Assembly (NCBI GenBank): GCA_031772625.1
Contig: CM062820.1
Coordinates: forward strand, 87,836,069 to 87,900,068
Reading direction: 5' to 3'
Origin: Pinus tabuliformis
Lineage: Eukaryota > Streptophyta > Pinopsida > Pinales > Pinaceae
DNA: 64,000 bases
In this document: piece by piece, positions 23,409 through 34,300 of the stretch
Position numbering within the stretch: position 1 is the stretch's first letter
How the letters are laid out: every line of letters begins with the position of its first letter
The notes under the pieces: generated by a model
Seen by the model: the letters and a program-made list of their open reading frames with translations, nothing else
The model's database searches: none
Told to the model about the DNA's origin: nothing
Translations under genes and position numbers: made by a program

Positions 23409-23457
23409 CTAAGCTCTCTTGTGGCCCCTTGTGGAAAGAAAACAACAAGTGGGAGAA

Positions 23458-23641
23458 TGTTGGGTTGTGTTATATTCTTTCCACAACTAACCTACATAGT
23501 GAACCACAGGGTTAGAGGGGGGGCGAAGCCCCCCATTCGTTGTGTCAATTGCGCAGTGGGGGGATCACAGGGGGGGTCGCAGCCCCCCTGTCCAGGGGGT
23601 TTGAGGGGGGGTATCCCCCCTCTACGGGGTTAAAACTTACA
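23458..23641 (+). repeat. 3' LTR of copia A (184 bp)
   Basis: It starts after the tract caagtgggagaa (polypurine primer, 23446-23457). It holds the same G/C-run module as the left LTR, with inverted runs such as ggggggc-gaa-gcccccc near 23518-23534, and differs from the left copy at roughly a tenth of its positions by eye. Confidence 0.8.
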
Positions 23642-25379
23642 CTACGTACATTGTGAATTTCCCCTTTGTTTTCCTATAATTCAGTTTGTGAAAATTGTGA
23701 TTCCTTCACATATGAAAGCATATCCATTCTGCTCACTGTAACCCCATAATGAGTCCTTCATGCAAGTCATATATGTATTTGTGCAACCAAAGTACTCATA
23801 TTCTTCTTATAGATGCATTACTTGTGAGAAAGATTTAATATCTTATTAATATGATGACCATGCTTTATCATGATTACCAATTGTTTAACTATCCCACTCT
23901 GCTATGCATATTTGAAAGTATTACTTTTCAATCATGATATAAAGTCGTTGTGTCCTCAAAAGAGGGTTCAATCACAACTTAAGTTTGAAAACTTTCACAA
24001 TGTATAATAAAATTTTTAAGCTCCTTATCTATGAGGGGACACAATAAAAGTAGCTTACTAGCATTAATAAACATGTTAATTCTCCACTTTAGTACTGCTC
24101 TATGCATGCAATCATACCAAAGAAACTCCTTGTAGCCATCCAATTAAGCCCTATATGCAAGCCATATTTACTTAAGGATGTAATCATCTTCTGAGTATAA
24201 TTCTTCACATTCCTTTGTTTTTTTTGTGCATGGAATGAAATAATTTATATACTCTTATGTTGTAGTTTGTTTTCACACGAAGTGTCCTCATGTCATTTAG
24301 TCTTACATTGTCTAATTAAAAATAATTATGCATGATAATTCAAACATTATCCTCATCTTTAGGCAAACTGTGACATGATTACATACTGACAAAATAAAAC
24401 ATGCATCTTCCTCACTCCTGCTTAGATTCCTCTACTAGGTTGAAGCACCAACAACCATCTTATAATATAACCTGTTATGGAAAGAGACTATTACTATTCG
24501 CTTGTTGCTGAGGTTCTTGAACAACAGACGTAGATTTTCCCACAAAAAAGAATCATGCAAGCTGAGAATACCATAACATAACTATGGTTTCAAGGAGTGA
24601 GCGTGTGGGCTCTATCTATTGTGCTAACTAGGGTATGCACAGAGTGACTCCAAATGAAAGTGTGAGTCATCCTTAAAGAAAAATATTCATACATATATAT
24701 GCCACCAATATATATCCGTCAAACCATAATTGTTTGGACCGGTGCACATATTAAAATATGCAACTATGAACCTTGTCCTACATAACCCACATTTGTAATA
24801 TATATCAATCTGATTCAGATTCTAATAAAATCATTAGAAATAAAAAGAATACATACCCATGCCACCTTCAAATCCACAGAAATTTACTGCAAGAAAAGGT
24901 TGGATTAATGAATTCTCCTGAACCCATTGCTCCTTTAACTCGGCTAGATGTGAGGTTTGAAACCACGCATAACTATGCGTAGATAATTTTCTTTCTGCTC
25001 TCTTACCCACTAGGCAATGAAATCAATTACTTAGAGAATCTGAGGGCATCGTTGTGAGCACAGCCAACTATTTCACTGTGCTTCCTCTCAACAAAAATTA
25101 GAGAACAACTTGTAGATTTCCAACTAACTAGCTAATCTGTCTGAGGATTGAGTGTTCTCACTTATTTATGCATAGCCACAACGCATCGGAGGATAGAGCA
25201 TTTAGTCGAAGTTGGGATAAAAATTATCCACTCTTCCTTCTTTTATGTCTGTGTTCATCGTATGGAAAGGTTGAGATTGTGATTTACAAATAATCTCTAT
25301 CCAACTAAGGGTGATGATGCCCATGAGGATAACCATTATCCAAACCAATGCCTGCAACTCAATGGATAGGCATTTGTAG

Positions 25380-25610
25380 TCGACACAAAAGGAAACAGTC
25401 GTGCTACGACCTTTCTTCAATTCCTTCAAATCTATGGTAAGTAACCAAAAAGACGTAAAAAGGGAAACATCAGTGCTACGGCCTTTTCTCTGATCCTTCC
25501 ATAGAAAAGGTACAACAACCCTCGCATGCCTCCATATCTGCGGTAAAGTAACCTGAAATGCATTTAAAAAGGGGAAATCACAGTCATGATTTTCTTCATC
25601 CTCTAATTGT
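25380..25610. repeat. Degenerate tandem repeats in the LARD interior
   Basis: Three diverged units start near 25383, 25457 and 25565. They share a run like aaaaaggggaaatcacagt and, in the first two, 'gtgctacg(a/g)cctttt'. Confidence 0.45.
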
Positions 25611-25720
25611 GCATGTGCGGTTGCTTTACCCATAAAACATGGGTATAGAACCACCCAAACTAGCATACATTCAAGGCTATTTTCTCAAACAACACATGGG
25701 GAATAAAAGCGTCACCCAAG

Positions 25721-25817
25721 GATAACAACCAATGCATCAAGCGCTAAGTCACAAGGGAGGAGCAATATGATAACAACCAATGCATCATGCACCAAATCAC
25801 AAGAGAGGAGAAATAAT
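25721..25817. repeat. 48-bp tandem duplication in the LARD interior
   Basis: Units at 25721-25768 and 25769-25817 both begin gataacaaccaatgcatca and share tcacaag.gaggag.aata. Confidence 0.75.
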
Positions 25818-26027
25818 ATGACAAATCTCTTGTCTTCATACGACCGTTCTCCCTGCTATTGTATATATGAATAATTAATTTAATTAACCAGATTTTTCTC
25901 TAGAACAAAATAAGAGCTATCATCTAGCAATCTTCATAATGTGTGCAAAAGCCTCATCCCCGTGCCTAATTTTGTAGTTATGATAGCAGCTCTTTCCACG
26001 TTATGATTCCCATAATCACATAAGAAA

Positions 26028-26453
26028 TGTAGGTTTTAACCCCGTATAGAAATTACCTACATACGAATTCTAAAACATAGAAAATAAATAATGCGAGAGC
26101 ATAACACATAAAACACATATACACAAAATTTTTCCCCTGGATCCCAAAACCGGGACTACCAGCTTGATTTTTCATTATGTTCCTTTCAATGTTACAATAC
26201 ATATTTATACATGCTGAAGCATCCAATACCATGGACCAAAAACCATCGCGTCAGAAAAAACATGTGCGAAAATCATGCACAAAACCATAGGTGGGTCCGC
26301 CCAACCTAACATAGGTTCCAAAACAAAAATTTTCCAGGGCGCTGTCCTAAACCTGATAATGTGGGGTTACGGGCATGCCTCAAACCCCATGTGACACCCC
26401 CTCTAACCACCCAGTTAACTACGTGGGCTAGTAGAATATAACACAACCCAAGA
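26028..26453 (-). repeat. 3' LTR of copia B (426 bp)
   Basis: Plus-strand text runs from tgtaggttttaacccc to cacaacccaaga. The minus-strand TATAAATAT at 26211-26219 is the likely core promoter. The terminal TG has decayed to TC. Confidence 0.85.
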
Positions 26454-26502
26454 TTCTCCCACTTGTTGTTTTCTTTCCATAGGGGACAACAAGAGAGCTT
26501 AG

Positions 26503-27747
26503 TCATTTTTCCAGCCCTAAAATGCCCATTGTCTCTCTACACCAAGAGAACTTCTCAGAGCTCATAGATTTTGTCAATGCATCTGTAGTATTCTTCAAAG
26601 TGTCCACCTTTACTAGCAACAACTTTTTGTCTTCTATCATATCCATCACAAAGTGATACTGAACATCAATGTGCTTTGTCTTTGAATGATATGCAGGGTT
26701 CTTTGCCAAGAAAATTGCACTTTCGCTGTCACAGTCTATTCTTATAGCTTCATGTACTAACCCCATACTTGAACACAATCTCTGCAACCAAACTGCTTCC
26801 TTGCTTGCATGAGTGTCTGCCATGTATTCTGCCTCTGTAGTTGATAGTGCCACTACAGATTGTTTCTTACTCATCCAACTGACTGCACCTCCAAATAGGT
26901 TAAACACATACCCACTTGTAGATCTTCTCTGATCCAGATCTCCAGCCCAGTCTGCATCAACAAAGCCACGAATATCCAACACTCTGTCCAATCCTGGTCT
27001 TCCTTGGTAGCACAAACCATAATCACTAGTGCCACGCAAATACCTGAAAACACACTTCACTATTGCCTAATGCTCCTTCCCTGGTTTTGACATAAACCTG
27101 CTCAATACTTCCACTACATGTGCAATGTCTGGTCTAGCTCAAACCATTGCATACATCAGGCTATCGACTGCACTTGCATATGGAACACGGGACATGTCCT
27201 CTTCCTCTTCTTGTGTCTTGGGACACTGTTCAACAGATAACCTCACACCTACAGGAATATGAACCTTCACCAGTTTACTATACTTCACATTAAACCTCTG
27301 CAGTATTGTCTCGACATAATTCCTATGATTTAGCTAGAGCTTCCTCTTTTCCCGATCTCTTTTAATTTCCATGCCCAAAATATAGTTTGCAGCACCAAGA
27401 TCTTTCATGTCGAATTTGGAGGACAATTGGGTCTTCAAATCCTGAATAATTTCTTTGTCATTTCCAACCAGCAACATATCATCCACATACAAGACCAGAT
27501 AAATAACACAGTCACCAATTAATTTAAAATACACACAATGATCTGCTTTGCTTCTGGTGAAGTCAAGTCCCCGTATAAATGTATCAAATTTATGATACCA
27601 CATCCTTAGTGACTGTTTTAACCCATACGGAGTATTCTTTAACTTGCATACTAGTTCTTTCTTACCCTTCACAACAAAGCCTTCAAGTTGCTTCATGTAG
27701 ATCTCCTCTTCTAGATCCCCGTGAAGAAATGTTGTCTTCACATCCAT
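26503..27747 (-). pseudogene. Copia B RT and RNase H, disrupted
   Basis: Reading right to left: MDVKTTFLHGDLEEEIYMKQ, then GLKQSLRMWYHKF, the RT active site YVDDMLLVGNDKE, and DMKDLGAANYILGMEI. A stop at about 27331 and others near 27065-27145 follow. RNase H runs from 27060 to 26503 (DADWAGDLDQRRSTSGY, STTEAEYMADTHASKEA, SKTKHIDVQYHF). The C-terminus KFSWCRETMG matches copia A. A frameshift near 27840 separates it from the integrase-side frame. Confidence 0.9.
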
Positions 27748-27838
27748 CTATTCTACCTCAAAATCAATGGCAGCAACAATAGATAAAAGTAATCTAATAG
27801 AAGTCACCTTGGCAACAGGAGAAAAAATATCACCAAAA

Positions 27839-29836
27839 TCAATTCCCGACACCTGGGAATAACCTTTTTGGTACCAACCGAGATTTGTATTTCTCCAATT
27901 TTCCTTCTACATTTGTCTTCTTCTTGAACACCCATTTGCTACCAATGGGTTTCCTTCTAGCCGGCAACTCCACCAGATCCCAAGGCTCATTTTTGTGCAA
28001 AGATGCCATTTCATCAGCCATGGCCTCTTTCCAGAGTTTTCCATCCTCTGAATCTACTGCTTCCTTCACAGTTCTGGGGTCATCATCCATAATAGATAAA
28101 GTAAAATTTGAACAAAAAGCAGATGGACTATACCTTTCTGGCTGCCTTCTTTCTCGAACTGATCTTCTCACACCCAGAGTTTGTGGCTCTTCATCTTCTG
28201 ATTCCTCCTCTGCTGTAGAGTCTGATTCTTCCTCCTTAAGCTCAAACTCTATCTTCTCAGGTTCCTTTGGTTGGACTTCATGTTTAATAGCATCTCTTAC
28301 CTCTCTGAACACCACATTTCAGCTGTACACAACCTTCGATGTTACTGGGTTCCAAAGCTTATAACCCTTTAAACCATCCTTATACCCAATAAAGATGCAC
28401 TTTTCAGATTTACTATCCAATTTGGTTCGTTTCTCCTTTGGAACATGTACATATGCATCACATCCAAATATCATTAGATGTGAAAGAGAGGGTTTCTTAC
28501 CAGTCCATACCTCTTGTGGAGTCTTATCCTCCAACGCTAATGAAGGTGACTTGTTGACCAGGTAACATGTAGTATCCACTGCCTCAGCCCAGAATTCCTG
28601 TCCTAACTTGGCACCACTGAGCATGCTTCTTGCCCTTTCCATCAACGTCTTATTCATTTTTTCTGCAACTCCATTTTGTTGAGGTGTATATGGAGTAGTC
28701 TTCTGTCGTGATATACCACACTTCTTACAGAATTCTTCAAATTCCTTTCTACAAAACTCTCCACCATTATCTGTCCTCAACACCTTTATCTTCTGCTCTG
28801 TCTGATTTTCCATGAGAGCCTTAAATTATTTAAACCTATCAAAGTCTTCAGATTTCTTCTTAAGGAAATATATCCATGTATTCCTTGAGAAATCATATAT
28901 AAATGATAAATAGTACACAGAATTACCCAGTGATGGAACCTTCATAGGTCCAAACACATCACTGTGCACAAGTTCTAATATTTGTTTCGCCCTCTTACTA
29001 CCAGAGAGGAAACTCACCTAATTCTGCTTCCCATATACAAAATTTTCACAGAAATCAAAATCCAGAGAGCTATTACTCATAACTTCTACCATACCTTTAC
29101 CATGAAGTACTCAAAAGCCCTTCTCTCCAATATGTCTAAGCCTTTGATGCCACAACATGGTCTTCTCTCCAGAGACGACTAGATTTTCTGCTCCACTTTT
29201 AGTAACCACAGAACTGTTGCACCCATCAATAACAGTGCTACCTTGCAGCTTGTATAGAGTTCCAATTTGAACTCCCCACATCAATACCAGTGCTCCCCGA
29301 ACCATTTTGCAGGTATCCTTCTCGAACACTATTTTTACACCTACATCATCCAGCTTTCTTACAGAAATCAGATTTTTAGCCAATGCAGGAATATGCAGAA
29401 CACCTGGAAGTGTTTTAACCCTTCCACCTTGCAACTTCAACTTTACTTTTCCATGACCAATGATTCTAGCCTTCCTATCATCCCCTAAGAAGACATCACC
29501 ACCATCATATTTCTCATACTCGCAGAACCACTCTCTATGGGGAGTGCAGTGAAAGGATGCACCTAAGTCAATCAACCATGCGTCATGATCTACATGTGTA
29601 CTTGAAGAAGCCAAGTACACATCCCCACCTTCATCTGAGGTGGTTTTTGCTTCTATAGAAAGAGCATCATCAAATCCCTTTCCTTTATCAGGAGCTTTAG
29701 ATTTATAGTCCCTTTTGAAGTGCCCTTCCTTTCCGCATTTACAGCACACCACCTTTATAGGTTTTCTTGGAGATTTAGATCTCCCACTCGATGACTTATT
29801 TTTGTTTCTGTTCTGGGACCGGCCTCGTACAGACAA
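27839..29836 (-). pseudogene. Copia B zinc knuckle, protease, integrase and RT start, disrupted
   Basis: The frame starts with a basic linker and a zinc knuckle whose last Cys is Tyr (CCKCGKEGHFKRDY). The protease site is AWLIDLGASFHCTP, where D-S-G would be expected (Ser is Leu). Integrase follows: LWHQRLRHIGEKG with a weakened zinc finger (CENFVYGK), Asp in VHSDVFGPM, Asp in RTDNGGEF, Glu in NGVAEKMN. An acidic hinge and the RT start (KWVFKKK) come last. Stops interrupt near 29109, 29020, 28815 and 28317, all in one frame. Confidence 0.88.
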
Positions 29837-29848
29837 GGCATCACCATT

Positions 29849-30421
29849 CTAGCTCTCCATATTTTTCCGTCTGATCTTCTCCGTCAGCAAGGATGAGACT
29901 ATTTCATCAAACTGCAAGGAAGTTGCATTGCTACCTATTGCAATAACCAGACTATCCCATGAATCTAGTAGAGAACACAACAAAATGATGCACTTATCTT
30001 CATCTGAAATTTTAATATCAACAGATGCTAACTGACTTACCACAGTATTAAATGCATTTAGACGCTTTGTCATCGAGTCTCCATCTTTTAGGCTCAGGTT
30101 ATACAACCTTTTCCGTGAGAATAGTTTATTCACTAGAGACTTAGATTGGTACAAAGTCCCTAACTTGTCCCACAAAGCCTTCACTGTAGCTTCCCCTGAT
30201 ACATTCAACAATACTGAATCTGATACACACAATTGTATTGTGCTCTTTCCCTTCTGATCCAACTTCTTCCATTCTTCATCGGACACTCCTGCTGGTTTAG
30301 TACCCAGATCTACCGCGATCCATTGATCTTTATCCACCAATAGATCCTCCATCTTGAGTTTCCACAACTCAAAACTCGGACCATTAAATTTCTCGATCTC
30401 TATCTTTCCATTGCTCTCCAT
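29849..30421 (-). pseudogene. Copia B gag N-terminal domain
   Basis: This is a 190-codon open stretch from ATG at 30421, 109 bp into the internal region. It has the copia capsid fold signature: FNGPSFELWKLKMEDLL, then ALWDKLGTLYQSKSLVNKL, LKDGDSMTKRLNAFNTVV and LCSLLDSWDSLVIAIG. This matches the UBN2-type gag domain of Tnt1-like elements. A single TAG (29846-29848) cuts it from the zinc knuckle and protease, which continue in the same frame. It is a pseudogene only because the polyprotein is broken. Confidence 0.88.
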
Positions 30422-30529
30422 GTTCTTTCACCAACAAAATCGATCTTGCAAATCTCCCACTGAATAGGGTCTACCACAGGCCCGAGCGAAACCCCTCAGC
30501 AACAAAGGCATCCCCTTGAAGACAAAACT

Positions 30530-30543
30530 GCTCTGATACCAAA
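30530..30543 (-). other. Primer binding site of copia B
   Basis: On the minus strand, TTTGGTATCAGAGC directly follows the 5' LTR end at 30544; initiator-Met type. Confidence 0.85.
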
Positions 30544-30976
30544 TGTAGGTTTTAACCCCGTATAGAAATTACCTGCATACAAATTCTAAAACACAGAAAA
30601 TAAACAATGTGACAGAATAACACATAAAACACATCTAAACAGAGTTTTTCCCCTGGATCACAAAACCAAGACTGCCAGCTTGATTTTTCATTATGTTCCT
30701 TTCAGTGTTACAATACATATTTATACATGCTGAAGCATCCAATACCGTGGACCGAAAACTATCGCGTCTGAAAAAACATGTGTGAAAATCATGCACAAAA
30801 CCATAGGTGGGTCCGTCCAACCTAACATAGGTTCCAAAACAAAAATTTTCCGAGGCGCTACCCCAGACCCCATAAAGTGGGGTTACGGCTACTCCTAAAA
30901 CACCATGTGACCCCCCCTCTAACCCCCTGATTAACTACGTGGGCTAGTGAAGGAAAGAATATAACACAACCCAATA
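30544..30976 (-). repeat. 5' LTR of copia B (433 bp)
   Basis: It aligns along its length with 26028-26453, with a 7-bp length difference near the distal end. The minus-strand TATAAATAT at 30717-30725 is the likely core promoter. Confidence 0.85.
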
Positions 30977-30981
30977 GGAAA

Positions 30982-32215
30982 TACTTGTAGAAACCCCACT
31001 GACTTCCATAGTTGTACTCAAATTCATTGGATAACATATCAATAGAATGATGCACAATAATTCAAACAATATCCCAGACTGTGGACAAATTAAAATATGT
31101 GCATCCTCCTCATCTAACACACATATTCATACACATTGAAGCCATTATAATAGCCTCATGATCATCTGATGCATGCACGTTAAGGCTTTTAAGAACGTGC
31201 TAAACTCATACAGGTGTATGAGCTCTTTGATGGCTATATGTGCCCTGCACAGGATATCACAATGACTCTGTGAGAGTCTACTAAATTCAAACTATCATAT
31301 AGTTGTAATAGAACCCAAAGCCTTCCAAATTTTCAATCTCAGCAAAATGCATAATGAAAATACCATCATCCGACAATTCAGATTGGGTAATAAATGATCT
31401 AGACCCTCGCCATCTACGTAAGAGAAGAGACAATGGTTTGCATCTCCCAAGGATATACGGTGTTATAACCTTTGCATGATGGGAAAGCAACTCCTTTCCC
31501 ACCTTGAACCATAGTCCAAACGCATACAAAATGTAGTCGAACACTAAGGAATGGCTCGTTTTCAGGTTAATAAAAGTCAAAGATGCAATAGGGCTAGGCC
31601 TGATGTGACACGTAGAAGGAAGGGTTCCATCAAATGATCAGGCGAAATACCCAATTTTTCCATTACCCTTGCAATTGATAGTTTGCACGTCTAATCCTAA
31701 ATCAGAGAAATATAAAGCTTTAGTCGAGATCATGAAATCCCCGTATTTACAATAACACACCTATATAACCTGTGATTTAGATATGACGACACAAAAAACT
31801 GTCAAGCGCCAATATGGAAGAGAAATGTGCAGCCCAGGTTTTATCCACAAGCCCTCCAATCAACAACTATCTAACATCTCTGCTTCTACCCAATAATTTG
31901 TTACTCTAAATATAAAGGTATATATTTAGAGGTTCATTACTGCTCGTGCACAAGAATCATTTCATACACAAATTTAAATAGCCTTTTAGGATCAGAAATA
32001 ATGATATACTCAATATCCTCTATCTAGTGCTCCGATGGCTATGTTGGTTTTTAAACAATCCCTTTATGCAATTAGTTATCTTCTTGCAGATAACAAGTAA
32101 TTTAGGAGCTCTCGCTCCTCATTAAAATATTATTGTGAGAAACAATATAAGATTTACATGGCATGGCTTCTAATAAGGAGGTGGATTGGTCCATAGGCCT
32201 CAGTGTTTAAACCTA
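30982..32215 (-). other. LARD internal region, 5' leader, non-coding
   Basis: About 1.2 kb between copia B and the LARD primer site. A 97-codon minus-strand frame at 31287-31580 has no recognisable motif. I see nothing else. Confidence 0.55.
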
Positions 32216-32230
32216 GACACTCTGAAACCA
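32216..32230 (-). other. Primer binding site of the LARD
   Basis: On the minus strand, TGGTTTCAGAGTGTC begins 2 bp after the LTR end at 32233. It is close to the Met-type TGGTATCAGAGC. It identifies the right LTR as the 5' LTR. Confidence 0.7.
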
Positions 32231-32232
32231 TT

Positions 32233-34202
32233 TGTAACATACCATCTGATCCTATTCTAAGAATTAGCTACTAGGCTCTCATTCTTGTAGTCCCTGAGTT
32301 TTCAACCTTGAAAACTAGGCACTCAACAACACATGCATATTAGAACAATTAACTTTTACGTATTCAGGAGAACATTATGTTGCTACTCATAACTCGTTCT
32401 CCCTCGACATGAGCTAGTTTTCATCAAAAAACAATTTTTTTGCTTCTTATAGCAACACATAACATGTAGCAACAAAATGAATTCTATCAAATCCTTATCT
32501 CTACCAGTAACAACAACAAAATAAATCTTATTACTAGCACAAAGTGGTATTAAACCATATCCAACAATGGCATAGTATGGAAAAAACACAACATCAAAAT
32601 CAACCATCAGTTCCATCTACACCAAGATCAATCTAAGGCCATAGCAACATCAACATACCAATACCATCTAAACCAATGAGCAACAACAACATCCTTTGAC
32701 CAATACATAGAAGAAACAAGCACAACTTCCTCCAGTTGCAATATAACAATCATATTTGATTAGCACCCATATATCAAATATGCTCCCCCTAAGCATCATC
32801 CTTATCATCAACCTATAATCAAAGCCTATTTGTTGAAGGGTCTATAGGATAGCAACAATAAGTGAAACAACGACAATATTACATATGACATGCATGGCAT
32901 AGATAACCTGAACCATCGACTATACAAATAGATGCATTATCCCCTAACTGTTCCGCATGCACCAATATCTCATGCCAATAGCTATCACAAACATTAATAT
33001 ATATGACCATCTCATAAATATGACTACATAGAAGCATTAATGAAATCATTAACATAATTACCCTGTAGTTATCATTGTCCAAATCCTACGGTGTAATCAA
33101 AGGAATACTGGCATATACCTTATGCACAACAAGCCTCAGTAGATGCAAAACGCTCCATAAGGTGAATGCGTAGCATAAATATTCTGAAATTTATACTACA
33201 TAATTTCAAATGTTAGAACATAATTATACATATTATCTCACACTTAGTTGTTCATCATCTTTAGATTACATAATTTCAAGTGTTAGAATAGAATTATACA
33301 TACTATCTCATGCATAGTTGTTCATCATCTTAAAAACCGAGATAGCTCATAAGTTTAAAGATGTGAAAACATGTCAATGATTGCATCAAACTCACCTATC
33401 ATGTTCCATTACTGAATTTAACTTGGACTACATTAATGTGCCATAAATTTCCACACGCATCTATAAAAAATCATCTCATGCAAGCCATTAACACAGGTAA
33501 ATCTACTCATGCATAATTGTCACAAGCAATTCATTCAGTCATTCTCATGGATAGGAAAACTTTCTCTCATATGCAAATAAATTACAATATAGAGGGTAAG
33601 AAACCAACATACAGAATGTCCCATGCAGGTGAGTCCAACTAGATCATAAGAGAGAGAACATCACTTGGAGAATGGAGCACCACCACCCAACCATGAATCA
33701 CCTATGATTCCCCTCGAGCAGAGGTTCTTGCCATGGATCAATTGCCTCCAACTGATTTGTGCAATGGGTATTTAATACCCTCTTTCATGATATGGTTTCC
33801 ATTAGTGGAATTGTTCTTTTATGGATATTTTTATCCATTTTCCTAGGCTTATCTCAGAAAATCTTGCCTTTCTCTCATGCAAGGCTTTACCTCATAAAAG
33901 CTTTCCTTTCTCTCCCGCACAACTTTTATGGTTTCTTTTCTTTTTTCGAGATGGATATTTATCTCCAATCCATCCATCTTATCTAGAATTAAATCTAGAA
34001 GCTTTATCATGAAAGAATTATCCTTTCCCATTCACCAATGGGATTTGGAAAGAATCTCATCTCTTGGTGTCTCGCTTTTCCAAGTGATTAATTAATTTAT
34101 TTTATTTAATAATGTATTTTCTTTTCACATTACACATCATACCTAGATTTTATAAGCTTAGGTTTGCAAAGTTTTACACAAGGGGGGGGTGGCAGTGTTA
34201 CA
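32233..34202 (-). repeat. 5' LTR of the LARD (1970 bp)
   Basis: It aligns with 6227-8184, sharing the 70-bp tandem pair, the gggtat..ataccc palindrome and the ccatt-cacc-aatgg inverted repeat. It ends in a G run followed by tggcagtgttaca, a 9-11 bp variant of the left copy end. Confidence 0.85.
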
Positions 34203-34207
34203 AAGTC

Positions 34208-34300
34208 AAAGTCATTACAGTAGATTTTAGAGCATGGAATTCCTACATCACAAATGAACTCCATGCTCTAGTTACTGATTTGTCTCTTTCCTCTACATGA
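34208..34300 (+). pseudogene. C-terminus of the decayed frame interrupted by the LARD
   Basis: After the target duplication, 30 codons continue in the frame that stops at 6226 and end at TGA 34298-34300 (KVITVDFRAWN.. to LSLSST). No stop interrupts it, unlike the upstream part. AT-rich sequence with a possible poly(A) signal (aataatgaat, about 34381) follows, as expected of a gene 3' end. Confidence 0.6.

Larger units (their letters stand above)
11363..23641 (+). mobile_element. Copia A: Tork/Tnt1-like element with gag deleted, split by a SIRE-like element
   Basis: Short LTRs (11363-11550, 23458-23641) begin TGTTGGGTTGTG and end TTACA/CTACA. The flanks ctaca (11358-11362) and ctacg (23642-23646) give a 4/5 target duplication. 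The leader after the primer site matches copia B (26-31 kb) up to about 11623, then jumps to the distal protease region. About 1 kb holding gag and the protease active site is therefore missing. The remaining pol is near-collinear with copia B and is split at 13462/22333 by the second element. Confidence 0.85.
23647..26022 (-). other. LARD internal region, middle portion
   Basis: About 2.4 kb between the two copia insertions, AT-rich, with no gag or pol motif. A 154-codon minus-strand open frame at 25202-25666 resembles nothing I know. Its openness is explained at least partly by internal repeats, so I do not call it a gene. Confidence 0.55.
26028..30976 (-). mobile_element. Copia B: Tork/Tnt1-like element, near full length
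   Basis: LTRs at 26028-26453 and 30544-30976 flank gag-pol in the canonical copia order (gag, protease, integrase, RT, RNase H) on the minus strand. The primer site and a caagtgggagaa polypurine tract (minus, 26454-26465) set the orientation. Flanks agaaa (26023-26027) and ggaaa (30977-30981) give a 4/5 target duplication. It lies inside the LARD. LTRs differ at roughly 9% of positions by eye, so it is not recent. It is the best local reference for what copia A has lost. Confidence 0.9.
6227..34202 (-). mobile_element. LARD-like non-autonomous LTR retrotransposon (host of nest 1)
   Basis: Two long LTRs (6227-8184 and 32233-34202) flank an internal region of about 6.8 kb once the nested copia elements are removed. 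On the minus strand there is a Met-type primer site beside the right LTR and a G-rich polypurine tract beside the left LTR, so transcription runs right to left. The direct flanks are gagtt (6222-6226) and aagtc (34203-34207), which differ by two transitions and are read as a decayed 5-bp target duplication. The flanking fossil frame also closes in frame across the element. I see no gag, protease, RT, RNase H or integrase motif, which matches the definition of large retrotransposon derivatives. Confidence 0.8.

Noticed and set aside
25202-25666. 154-codon minus-strand open frame in the LARD interior
   Set aside because: No motif, and it spans diverged tandem repeats that keep a frame open by chance; no gag-pol nearby.
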